Source: Sipunculus nudus
Lineage: Eukaryota; Annelida; Sipuncula; Golfingiida; Sipunculidae
Assembly: GCA_026874595.1 (NCBI GenBank)
Contig: CM049310.1
Location: 25,035,058 to 25,099,057, forward strand
Length of the DNA: 64,000 nucleotides
Direction: 5' to 3'
The position numbers and the translations under genes are program-made. The notes under the pieces are model-generated. The model did not search any database and was not told the origin of the DNA. It was given only the letters and a program-made list of their open reading frames with translations. Each line of letters starts with the position of its first letter. Within the stretch, counting starts at the first letter, position 1. Below are positions 12,401-26,500 of the stretch, piece after piece.

Positions 12401-15400
12401 CTTAATACAGTGACAATACCTAGCACAGCTATCAAAAGTTTTTACCATATTCTAATTTCTGGGCAAGTAATTAGTACTTAATTAACACAATTTTTACAGG
12501 TCCCAACCCAGAGCTCAGGTTAAAGTTTTCATAACTCTTTATTATTCAACAACCACTTACCCTGTTGCTTTTATATTTCACATATGTGTATTGCATAGGG
12601 GGTTAGAAATCCCCTCCCCCCCCCCTCATGATTAAGGGATCCAAAGGTCAAGGTCACATATCCTGCTTGTTCATGAACAAGTCCTGTGTTCAAGTTTTTT
12701 GTTAGGCTGATGGCTCCATTTACTTATGAAGATATTTCAATTTAACTTAGTTGTGACAGTAGTTAGCACAGGTATTTAAGTTTTTACCATATTGTAATTT
12801 CTGGGCCAGAAATTAGCCCTTCACTAAAAATTTGTATAGATCTCAACCCATCACAGGTTAAAGTTTTGTGATAACTCTATATTACTCAACAACCACTCAC
12901 CCTATTGTTTTCATATTTCATATATGAGTTATAAGGGGAGTTAGGAATCTCCAATATAATTTTGGAGGTTAAAGTTCAAGGTCACAGGTCACCTTTGCTC
13001 ATGAAAACATAAGGTTGCAGTTTTTTGTTGGGCTTATTGCTCCATTGCTGATGAAGATATTTCTGTTTAACTTATACTCAGGTTCTTTGAGTTTATTATA
13101 GGCAAAATCCACACTTAATGGTGTTGGTGCAATAACTTAGCAAGAAAGTGATGGATTTTGATGAAACTCACCAAAAATAACCAATATAATATCTCCCCTA
13201 AATTTGATTCCCTGCAAAATACACATATTCAATGAGATCAGAGGTCACCAGCCTCCTTAATGGTGGCACTGCTAACACTAAGCAGGAACATATAATGGAT
13301 TTTCATGAAACTCAATAGAAATATTAACCAAAATAATATCTCACCTAAGTTTGATTCCTGGCAAAATCCACACATATTCAATGAGGTCAGAGATCACCAG
13401 CCTACTTTATGGTGTCACTGCTATCACTTAGCAGTAATATTATGGGATTTCATGGAACTCAATAGAAATACAAACAAATATAATATCTCACCTAAGTTTG
13501 AATCATTGCATATTAAATGAGGTCAGAGGTCACAAGAAATATGACCAGCACAGGGGTGCTCTTTGATTTCTGAATGTCCTGTACCAGCAAGCTCTGTTGT
13601 CCTCAGACAACTTGTTTTGTTTCTCAGCTATAGTCTTGGTCAATTGTCTTTCTTCCATCCGTCTATCCATCTGTCCCTCCTTCCGTCTGTCAGTAAGACA
13701 GGCATGTTTTGACACTGTTGGACCTATGAATCCAAAATTCTACATACATAGATGTCCCAAAAATCACCTACCAAACCAAAAACTGGGTCACTGCGACTTC
13801 ATTCCTTTGACAAATTAAGGAAAAAACTCAAAAACTCATAATTTATTTGTTTAATTTTTCATGAGGCTCTATTGTAGTCACTTGCTTTATATAGATGCAG
13901 GTGGCTACTCCTGGTCACTGGAAGTCAGCTATGCTAGGGTTCCTGATTTTTTACAGTCTCATAACAGTTCTCATTAGATCCCTGCGTGGGCCGAAACCTG
14001 CCCTGTGGGCTGCAACTGCCCCGCCCCGCGGGCCCCCGCTGGCTGACTTTTTTAGGATTTTGTGAGGTGGAGGGGGGCAAAAAATAATTCTCTGTGGGGC
14101 TGGGCGGGGGTGTGGGCTAAAAGATGGGATAAGCGGGGCGGGGAGGAGAACTTCTCATACCCCCCCCCCCCCCCCCCGCAACCCTCAGTAAATATAAAAA
14201 TATACAATTGTATGGGATGATGTGGTGTTATCTGACAAGATTGAGATTTATGATGATGCAATTCAGAATTATGAATCAACTTTCTTATTCAGATATACAT
14301 GTTAAATTGTATATATGAATAGAAATATAAACTTAAAATAAAAAAATGAGGATTGAATACAAACATATGTTCATTATTTTCCTGATTGTGTTGTTAATCC
14401 TTTCACCCACCCTGCCATTAATTCTTTTGCACCTGTGCACTGGGACACTAGTTTTTATTGCAAATGTGTACAATTTATTTAATTTAAAAAATAATTGAAA
14501 CTTCATATATTTTCAGCTTTGTTTGTCTACCAGTCTGTCTGTCCTTTTTAGCGAACCTGTGAGCTTATGCGATGGTGCGGGGTCGTCCGTCTTTGTGTCG
14601 TGCGTCGTCTGTATGTTAACCATAGCTAACTAAAAAATGGCAGGAGCTAGGATCACCAAATTTTTCGCAAATAATCAGTCATCTGAAAAACTCTACCGGA
14701 TTTTGTTTATTTTTTTCTAACTGCATTTTCGTAGATTTTATAGGAAAAGCTAAAAAAGCTTTAAAAATCTTCTTAAGAAGTAAGATGTCTTTACATTAAA
14801 TTTATATTCACGTATATTGTGTACAGATATCATCCCCATTGTAATCAAAATGTAAGTTTACATTATTCTATTTACTTTTTATGTTGATTAAAGCCTGCAA
14901 TAAACCAGAACAAGAGTTAGGAATTGTGTGATGTTGGTGGTCTTACTCAAGTGGTAATTAGGCCCCCCATTTTCTCATCATTTGTGTCAGTCTGAGCTTT
15001 GTGTTTTATAAGATGGCTTGTGTGTGACAGACAGCATTACCCCAACTGTTGAACTCAATGCGTTGGCCATGAAGCGTGGTGAGCCTGCTGAGTACAGAGC
15101 CATTGAGCCCAGACCACAAAACTATTATGCATGCCCTAACCTAGACTTCAGAGGCATGTACAACCAAAGGTAAGAAGTGAAATGTGTCAAGTGAATATTT
15201 AGTATATGTGGTCAGTTCCATGTAACAGATAAGTACAATGTGCCAGTTAGGCTTCTGGTGTATTGGTGGTTTTATAGCATATACTATCAGAGCAGTCATT
15301 GTCTGCTTGTAGGATAAACAGTATTTTATATGCTTGGGAAGGCGCAGGTGACCACTTATGTTGACTGATGCTATTGATGTCAAATTAAATTTGATCAAAA

Positions 15401-18400
15401 TGTGGCATTCCCTGCAAATGATGAGTAATATAGTGTTCATGTGCCACTGGCACATCATAAAAATATTTGCACAATGTTTACACTACAATGTAGAGGTGCA
15501 ACAGAAATGTAATTCAGACTTTCTTCTGCAAGTACTCTGAAAATGCATGAATTGTAATTTCTTCCATGCACTTGTCTCTGCCACTGGATATGCAATTCAT
15601 TTTATGTATTTTATAGCTCCCTCTTTTTGGATACATGTAAATCATTATAGATACTCTTTCTCTATTGATACCTGTAATTGATAACTAGCTTAAATTGGTA
15701 ATTAGCTGCATATTATCAATATATTTGTATTGTCAGGTACCATTACCCCAGGTGCCAGAGAGTGTACTACGTCTCTCTGAAGGTAGGACCGAGAGAGTTC
15801 ATTGGTGAAGGCCAGAGCAGACAGGAGGCTCGTCATGATGCTGCATCCAAGGCCCTCACGATCCTCCGTAAACTACCAACTACAGCAAGTAAAGCGGCCA
15901 AGAAGGCAGAGGAAACACAGACGGAGGAGGATGGTAGGTCTTGATATAGTGAAAGAGGAAACAGGAGTTGTCCTGCGTGTAAGAATCCATGATGTTCAAG
16001 TATGTTTGTAAATGTCAGCCTGCTTATATGTACAGTTCTATACATAAATATCTTTGCAATGCCCAAGATGTTTGTTGGAGTATTGATTTGTTTGTTGGAG
16101 TACTGTTTGTTCGAGATCAAAGTCTAATCAACGAGAACATTATGGCTGGAGAGTAACTAAGGCATATCTGATGCATTATCATTAGTATGAATATGAATAC
16201 AAGAACTTGTTTGTTGTATCCATACAGTTTGCAATAAATTATACTGACAGAAATGTAATAACATGCATTTTAGGAGGTATTTCCATTGTACTATTGAAGC
16301 TGTTACCACTGTCTAGGTGAAGCTCTTAGTTTGTTTTAATTCTAGGTACACAATACTTTACCAACGATATAGTTTTCACCGACCATTAATGTGTTGGAGG
16401 TGTTTTTTATGTGCCAGGATGAAGCTAAGCTCAGGTCGGACACAAGTTTTGTTGCTTTTTATATTTATAGAAAACAAAGATGCCTTGAAATCAGAAATCA
16501 GCCTAGTCCATGAAATAGCCCTGAAGAGGAACATGCCAGTAAACTTTGAGGTCAGTGACACACTGTCACCAGCTTGGACTAAGGTTGCCAGGATTATCAA
16601 TATGCATAGTATGAAACCTGCCATATACTGTGTACTTGTCATGCGAAAAATCACAGAACGTGGTTGTTCTGGGACATGTCAACAAGCGTGACCGTGACAG
16701 TGACATGTTCTGCAACATGTTCCAAAAAAATATGATGATAAACTACATGCGTCCAATGATACCTCCACCAATGTAACATGCAATGTAACCTCCAATAATA
16801 TATATATGTATATGTTTGTGTCAAGACTAATTTATTTTATTAAATCATTTAGATCTATAAGAACAAACAAGCATGGATATTGCAGAATAGTTCCACAACT
16901 TCTATGTTTTACTGTTGACTGCTCAAAAGACTTGGCTCCCTCGTCAGCCACAGTGAGGCCATTGCAGTCACATGATCACAGGATAACATGATCAGTCACT
17001 GTATTCATTTTCTGTTTCCCCTGTGCTTGAATGGATGTCACATGACAAATTGTAGGGAAAAGAAACATGTTTCTGTTTTCTACAACTTGTCTTGTGACTC
17101 ATGAAACTTGCGACGTAACCCCATACACATTTGTGGAACAAGGGTATCCTGTAGCAGGCTTTACTGATCATTACACCTGTTACACCTCATCACACCTCTT
17201 TTTTGCTAATGAGAAGAGTACTGTATTATCATTTTAAGCTTTTAGTAACTGTAATGATATGACGCTAACATAAGGATTCATATATATAACTGATTCAGAC
17301 CTGTAGAACATTTAAGTAAGGTCAGTATTGAGAAGACTATCAAAGTTACTTGCTGTACATAAGCTCTGTAGCTGTTATTTGGGTCACAAAAATAAACTCA
17401 TGCACCACACTTTGTCATTCCTAAGAGGAGATAACAATGGTTGTCATTTACTTAGGGATTTTACATCCTTCCTGTATGTTTATTTATAATAGTATAATAA
17501 CATACTGATTCAGCGAGCATTACATCTAAGTTAAAAATGTACCTCTGTTGTGGTTCAGCTCTTGGTTGAAATACTGTGGTGGGCTTCATATTCTCAGGTT
17601 TAAATTTCACGATTTTTCACTTTTTCATTGTTTCGCGAGGGTTCTTTTATGCTATTTCACAATGCAAAAGACCTATACACAGAGTATAACCATGATTATG
17701 TGAATCAATTAAATCAGATATTATGTGCCTTCAGTCTATTTCTCAAATAACATTGTTCGTAAATGGCAGACAGAAGGAAAGATCTGATATCATATAAAAT
17801 CTTTGAACATGAATACATGCTTTAGTTTTATTCATAATGTCAACCTTTTACTTTTCAACCTTGCCATCTATGATTAGACCTCTTATTTAGGAAGGTGTTA
17901 TTTTTGTTTAATTCCCCTTTCGAGAATATCCCAAATTTGAAACCCTCGCGAACAACAGGCAACCACAGTAATTGTAACAACTTAGTATTTGTAAATCTAC
18001 ATGCAGTGTAAATGTCAATGGGGCCACGTATGTTATCATATCCAGTGAATAGAAGGATGCCAGATGCATGGTGAACCATCAGATCTGGGTGTATGCCAGA
18101 CCAATAGTTGCAAATTTGTTGTTCCAAGTCCCAGTTGAAGTAGCTTTGTATGATATTCTGTTTATATTAAATAGTGTAGCAGTTGGCCATTACCACTCAC
18201 CTTTTATGACTGGTTGTACAGGTGATTAAAGAATCTGGGCCTCCACATATGAAGACGTTTGTGACCCAGTGTATCGTTGGTAATCTGAACACTGAAGGTG
18301 AAGGCAACGGGAAGAAAATCTCCAAGAAAAGAGCGGCAGAAAAGATGCTAAACAAGCTTAAAGATCTGCCAACCATCCCGACTGTGGTCAACAAGCCAAA

Positions 18401-19486
18401 GAGGCCCAACAATAATAAGAAGAAAAACAAGAACCTCATCAAGGTATATTTATCTTCATATAACAGAGAAATTTTATCTGAAGTGGTGCATATCAAGTGT
18501 AATCAGATAGCATGGTCTCTATAAAATTGTTAAAGAGTTTCTCCAATCGCATTGTTTGTCCACCCATTTTATTTTCAGTTTGGACTCTTCAGGTTCACTT
18601 ATTTCTAAATTATCAATGACCACCGTTCTTTATGATGCCTGTTACTGAAGATGTAATTCTGAAAGCAGCAGCACTTTTTTGTTATGAATTTAAAGGGAAT
18701 GGATACATCTTTACTTGTCAGTAGCTATGAGATTTTAGTTTAGAATAGTCAAATTTTTTATATCATAGAACAGAGTAATATTCTGTTGCTAGCAGTGGAG
18801 GTTGATAAAAATAGTAACATAATATTCATCAGTGCAGGTACTATTATAGATAAATAAGTTCTGACTACTCGTTTCCGGCAGTGCCATTAATCAACAATGC
18901 TGATATTAGGTACTGCTGTTGCACAGGCTTTATAACAGTAGTCGTACTGATGTCACAATACAGCTTTATAGTAACCATTACAACAGCATGAAAACTGCAA
19001 CAAAAACAGATAAAAGAATGTGCTCTATCCTTTACAATCATCAAAAATCTGATTGAAACAGTCTAAAATATTCATAATCAAAGTTCTGTTTATACAGTCT
19101 TTCTAATAAAATAATTTACGTGATGTATGGTTATACTGTTACAGTGCTGCCATCTGGTCACAGTGTGTTTGACTAAATGAGGAGTGCTTAAATGTTACTT
19201 GAATGAGGTCAAAATCAAACATTCACAGAATGAACAAGTACTGAAATTAGATTCTACAGTAAAGTAACACAAAAATTATAGGGTTATCTAGCTGTATGCA
19301 TTAGGGTGAAGACAATAAATGGGCTTAAACACAGAGTTAAATGCATGCTAATGGCAAGTGGCAGATCAGAGTACATTATGGTCTTAAGAAACTTTATGAA
19401 ATATAGTTAGAAAAAGCAATATGATATAAAAGCAATTATAATATAGTACAGACTGGCACTTGCGCTTACAAGAAAAATAATCTTTC

Positions 19487-19571
<85 letters not shown>

Positions 19572-20430
19572 TTGGGACGATATGGGTTTTTGATATCATG
19601 ATGATTATTCAAATTTTATCGTGATATACCGTGATATCGCGATATTTTTAATAATAGATAAGAGCATTGATAAGCCATCAATAATGATATTAATGACAAC
19701 CACCTTTAAATTCTTGACTTTATTTGAGGGGTTAACTATTAATATTATTTATACCCATTGTGCCAGTACCACAAATTAACTCATTAAGTGATTAAGTTGC
19801 ATGAAGGCGCTGCAGGTGTGTAAGTTTGAGACGCGGGAAGTCCTGCCCCAATCGTCAAATCACGCTTGTCAGAACGTTTCACCAGTTTCCTATAGTTACA
19901 AAAAAGCCGGATAATCCCGGAATTTTCGGAGAGCATGTCATACCCATCATGGCTAAATATTCCAATCCAATTTTATATGGCAAAATATGCAACCCGTAAG
20001 GAATGTTCGATCCAATGGTGACACTTTTATGTTTTATTGTTCCATAATAAAAGCATAAATATGTTTTATTGCTCTTCTTTATAATGTTATTTTCTCCTGG
20101 AATTCTCAAGCTTTTGTCCTCTAAGATTCATCCTGCTATTTCTGGACATTTCCCGAAGTCCGTAAGCACACGGTTCCACCGACACGCAGGTATTCAAATA
20201 CATGTGGTTTATAAAAATAAATGTGATTCTTGGAAATACATTTATTTTGAACATGGACAGACTCTTATGATGCCAGTTTTCTCCAGAAATATATAATTCA
20301 ATGGCTTGTCTGTGAACCATAATCGTGAACAAAAATTGATATCGTGATATCGCGATAATAGGAAAGTTGACGGTATGATAACCGTGGGTGTGAGATATCG
20401 TGATAATACCGTATACCGGTAACCGTCCCA

Positions 20431-20512
<82 letters not shown>

Positions 20513-23500
20513 CTTGGGAATATGTGTGTCTATTGTTTCTTAAAAATGAAAAATGATTTATGAATGAATAAAATAAAAACTGATCTATTGATTGACAGGA
20601 ACAGAAGGCTGACCCATACTATGGTGTAGGCATCAACCCCATCAGTAGACTTATTCAAATACAGCAAGCAAAGAAAGAAAAGGAGCCCATATATACCCTG
20701 CTGACAGAGAAAGGTGTGGCTCGACGAAGGGAATTTGTCATACAGGTCAGTGAAATTCCTCTTGAATACTTTAGTCATTGAAAGTAAAATGGGACATACT
20801 TGGCACAGAGACATAGTTTCCTGTTCTTCAGATGTTTCTTCAGTTACACTTTCAACTGATTTATTCATAAAAAATATTTCAAAGGAGGTTGGGGGGGGGG
20901 GGGGGGATGTGTCAATTAAATGAGGTATCAGGTATATAAGTTTTGTAAAATATATTTGCAGTAACTGGTCTTTCCTTCAACTCTCAGATCCAGGCTTTTT
21001 CTGGATAAACAAAACTATTAGAAGATATGTTTACCTTTCCTTCATGCATAAATAATTCAGTTAATGCTGCAATACTGGATTCTGTAATTTGTCAATTTAA
21101 ACCAAGCAGTGTTTTGTACGTTGATTTATAGGGGGGGTAGTTGTTTCTGGATGAATGAAAATTTTATGTCTTGTTGTATTAGTTTATATACAACTGGAGT
21201 GCTAACTTTGCTCACTGTGTTCGCTGCAGGTCCAGGTTGGGACAGAGACCTGTGTTGGGGAAGGCCCCAATAAAAAACTAGCCAAGAGGAATGCTGCTGA
21301 AGCCATGCTGCAGCACCTGGGGTACAGTCGCCCAGCACCACAGCCAAGTAAACCAGCCATCAAGTCTAATGATACTCAGGTAAGCCAGGTGTTTTTATGC
21401 CCCCGCCACAAAGTGGCCGGGGCATATAGTTTTACACATGTCCGTCATTCAGTCATTCCAAAATCAAACAGTTGTACAGACTTTTTTTCGCAATGCCTGC
21501 AGATATTGGCCTGATTTTTGGTGTGTGGGCAGATAATGACCAGTTACAGATCAAGTTCCCATTTCGTCCCGGTTGACCTATTTTTGACCGTTTTACGGCT
21601 CCTAAACTTAGAAAATTTCATGAAAAATAGAAATTTTCATGACAAATACACATGTACAGACTTTTTTTCGCAATGCCTGCAGGTATTGGCCTGATTTTTG
21701 GTGTGTGGGCAGATAATGACCAGTTACAGATCGAGTTCGCGTTTCGTCCCGGTTGACCTACTTTTGACAGTTTTACGGCTCCTAAACTTAGAAAATTTCA
21801 TGAAAAATAGAAATTTTCATGACAAATACACATGTACGGACTTTTTTTCGCAATGCCTGCAGGTATTGGCCTGATTTTTGGTGTGTGGGCAGATAATGAC
21901 CAGTTACAGATCGAGTTCGCGTTTCGTCCCGGTTGACCTACTTTTGACCGTTTTACGGCTCTTAAACTTAGAAAAATTCATGAAAAATAGAAATTTTCAT
22001 GACAAATACACATGTACAGCTGTTTTTAGCCCTCAGCTCATAGGCTGATGGGCTATTGTCGTCACCGAAGCTGTCCATCTGTCCATCTGTCTGTCCGGTG
22101 TCTGTCCGTCCGTCCGTCCGTTCCGCGTCTGTTAACTTTTACCTTGTGAGCGGGATAACTCTAAAAGGATTCACCATTGGAATTTTATTTCATCAGTGAA
22201 GATGTATATGGATAAAATCTCGGTCATTTTTCTACATTTTAGAGCTGATTGTAGAAAAACACTCAGAAATTTATATCTCAGGAACCATTGTGTGGATTTT
22301 CACAAAACTTACTATGATCATTGGGACTGATGGTCTGTATGTGCTGCACAATTTTGGTGGTGCCACCTGCAATTTCTGATTTTTTAATGAAATTTTATCG
22401 GATTTTTTCAATTTTGGCCTTTTGTGCAGGATATCTCTAAAGGTATTCAACACAGGAACTTCATTTCTTCAGTGCTATTGCTTTATATTTACAAAATCTT
22501 GGTCAAGTTCAAAGATGGGTGATCTTGACCTACTTTTCAAGGTCACAGAGCTTAGTATAGAAAAAAACTTAGGAGCTTATTTCTCAGGAAGCATTTCGTG
22601 GATTGTTATGAAACATGGTATATACCTCTCCAATTTAAATTTATAAATGATTATCAACTTTTGCTAATATTCTAGTTTCGCAATGCAATGCTTACAGATA
22701 CTGGCCTAATGTTTGGTCTGTTGGCGCATAATGACCTCTTACAGATCGAGTTCACGTTTCGTCCCAGTTAACATAATTTCAACATATGACAGATCCTGAA
22801 CATAGAAAATTTCATGAAAGACAGAAATTTTCATGAAAAATGCACATATATGGACTTTTTTTCACAATGCCTGCAGATACTGGCCTGATTTTTAGTGTGT
22901 TGCTTGATAATGACCCTTTACAGATCGAGTTTGCATTTGGCCCTTGTTGACCTACTTTTGACCATACAACACTTCCTGAACTTAAAAATTTTTACAAAAT
23001 TTAACAAATGTTTCTAATTTGCCCCAGGCGGGGGCATTCATGTCGTTCCGACACATCTAGTTTATAATTAGCAGTGATGAAAACCATGGGGAAAATAAGC
23101 ATATACATGGTGAGGAAAGTGAATGTATGTGATTGTTGGTGGGGGGGGGGGGGAGTAATCATGTATTTTCAGTTCTGAAATGTGAGTTTGTATTAGCTAT
23201 ATTTGTTCATTCTTGATAGTCCTGACAAGTGTTTTATTTGTTTCAGTGTCAGAATGTCTGTTCAAATAAAAACTTTGTGGTTGTTAATTCCTGATAGCAC
23301 TAACAAGATTGTCATTTGTTTCAGTGTTAGGAATTCTTTTCATATCTATTAAGATTAAAAAAAACCTAGAACTGTGTTTGTTACATTTGTTAATTCATGT
23401 GTTTTCCATCAGGAACATTACTATAGCTCCACAGGTGTTCAGAATTTATACCTTAAATTAATTGTTTTCCAAAGTCAGGCATAAGGGGAACAGAATATTA

Positions 23501-26500
23501 TATCACTTTCCTTGAGTAGTTCTCTGTGTATGATATTTTCTTCATCCTATATATTTTAATGGGCACAGTATACTTCAATGACTATGTCTTTACAGCAACC
23601 TGGTGGTGCTGGAGACAAGAAGGTGACCTTCATAGATCAAGAGGGTAACACTAGTAAGTATGCTCATGACATATTTCCTTACATCCCCTGTAACTGTTTG
23701 CACATTAAGCAATGTTTGTACACGGTTTTGATGAAGTATACTTTTATAACACTGTGAAATGTGTATTGGATATCATTAAACTGAAAGCCAGCTAAAGCCA
23801 GAGAACTGTGTATTCTGGAAGTACTGTTTGTGAGACTGGAACCAGTCAACGGCGGGCGAAAGGCATTTGTGACACATGGAGATAAACTTGTTTTGTTGCA
23901 ACCCCTAGACTCGAAATTATTTGGCTTTTGTGGGAAATATATGTCCACTGCGTGTGTGGTGTGACAGCAGTATGATGTGTCCATTAGTCCTGCACAACTG
24001 TAACAGGTCTACATTTCTGTGTTACAGGTCGACAGTTAGTGCCTGGAGTGTTGTTGATGCCGGATGCATCAGGCACCCAACAAGGACCCAGCTTTACACC
24101 AGGCCAAGGTGAGATTCTCTCAGGCCTTTTTAACTTTGGTGTCTCTGAATGAAGTTGCAGCTTATCTTATTGTGTACAAACCTAACTGCCTGTTTAGTGA
24201 ATTCTAGTTTTGCTGTGTATTTTACTACAAATGAACTAAATTTAAATCAGTTAATTATAAACTGAATAAAAAATATTTTGGCATATCTGATTAAAACCTG
24301 CAGAGGTTTACTATTTACATAATTTTATATTGAGAAACTGATGTTTAGTTTGCACATGCAGGCTTTAGAACGTAAATGTAGTTTCTGAGAAACATGATTA
24401 ATGTTAATACAAAGTCCACAAGAAGTAATACTTTTGATAGGCACAGTATAAGAGCAAGGCCAATTTTCTTTTAAATTTTAAATATGTTTCATCAGTTGGA
24501 ATGGTGGACACCAACATTTTTTCCAACCCTTTCTAGCCTTTTCATTGCTAACATTTGCAACAACTTAATTTGAATGTCTTCTTGCTATAACTTTAACTGA
24601 CTTACCTTTGTACTTTTAAATGATGTAGATTTGATTCTAACAGGAAATTAGATTATTTTTTTACCTTTTAGAGAAAGTTTCCCTAAAAGCTTTGTCATGT
24701 CTATACTTCAGATGAGTCACCAGCCATTTTGGCAGCTATTCAATTAAGAGAGAGATCCAATATGAACACTAAAACCAATGATCTCCATACATCAGTTAAT
24801 GTTTAACTTTGTGCTGAGATATAATGTTTTCTTTCATATCAACAGTTGTAAAAAGGTACAGTGTCATTAACCAATAAATGTGCTCAAGGTTCAGAAAAAG
24901 ATGGTAGCACTATCATATTTGTCAGCATTGTTACTGTACAGAATGATAAAAATGCGGAAATAATGCAAAATACAAAGTTCATGTATCACTGGGGAACTAA
25001 TGTTCCCTGAACTTAATATTCCAGTTCAGGCTGCAAGCTGTAGAAAAGTTAGCTGCTTGTAATAGAAAGATTTATAGAAAGGTGGCTGCTTTTGATTTTC
25101 ATGGCTTGTTCAGAATTAGAGCATCCCATGTGTTACCTGCTGACTTTTGATTCCCCATTTATTGGAATTTAAGATTGAGCATGGATTTCTCTGCTTGGTT
25201 TAGGTTTTGTTTTATAACTGTTTTGAAATTATTTTTATTCATATTGAATCTTTCCAAAATTTATCAAAATTTTATTTTCTTGATTCATCAGATGAAGCCC
25301 AGTGTATTCCAAACTGGTATAATTGAATCAGTTGCAAATCTCTAAAACAACCAAGACGTCTGTTTTCTAGGTTAATTTATTTACAAAGAAATAATTTTAT
25401 GATTCAGTCAACAAATATGTGATTTCACCCACAGGATATGGCCGTGGGGTTGGGGTGGTACTTCCCACTCAGGTCTCTGCCCAAACCACAGCTGCTATTG
25501 CACAAGAACTCCTTGATAAAGGTACATAATTATCTCATACAACTCATAACCTGAGATATTCTCATAGCTGTAAACCTCAGCATTGTAAGTGCAACAGCAA
25601 GCAGATGGCTTACACTTTATGCTAGCAAATATGGATTACCCATGTCTAAGTTCATAGAAAAAACAAACTACCTTATAATAGATTTAAAGATTATGATAGC
25701 CCATTTGATAATTCCAAAATGAGTATGTTTATAAAAGGTAACCTTGGATTCAAACACCATTTAAAGACTTTCAAAATGAGAATTTATAATAAACCTTACA
25801 GGGCATGTTGTAAGCTGCATGCTGCAAACAAAGTTTAAATTGTATTTAGCAGCCTTTTGTGGTAAACCAGTGTAACTCTCTTATCCACCATTATTTTACC
25901 TGTAGACTTAGTTTCTATGTGTTTACTATGTCCTTAATTGTCCAACATGAATCCCATAAAACATTCTGTTGGGTGATTGGTCTGTTGATCTATAGATTAT
26001 TACCTGTCAAAACATTAATTTTAATCTAATTTAAACCGCTTTGGTGATACAACATGATACAATTTGACATATATTTTTTGCCTGAATTAAAGTCTGTTTA
26101 AAATCTCTGTGAATATTGTTATAATGTTTCTCAATCAAATGCAGTGTGTCATAGTATTATATATATGTATATACATAAATGAAAGTTGCACTACTTTACA
26201 TATTGTTATACAATTTTATTGTATCTCACACTGAACAGATAAATTTGATATAATTAGGAAATGTTCACAATCTTATGTCAAGAGTTTATCTGCTGCCTTG
26301 ATTAAATTATCACTTGTTAATATTGTAATTAGGTCAAACAACTGATTAAGACTTGCAGATAACAATGAATTATGTGTTCGCAGTGTATTCACTAGTGATG
26401 GGGCAGGAGTCTGTTGGTTAATCTGACATTGCGATTGTGTACTTCCTTACAGGTTCATCTCCCACGGCAGAGGCCATAGTCAAGTCTGGTGCTAAGCCAC

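Noticed and set aside
16376-16654. Minus-strand 92-residue frame
   Set aside because: It is the shadow of STAUFEN exon 7 and flanking intron.
19384-19599. Open frame across the TA microsatellite
   Set aside because: YIYIYI translation of (TA)n; not a protein.
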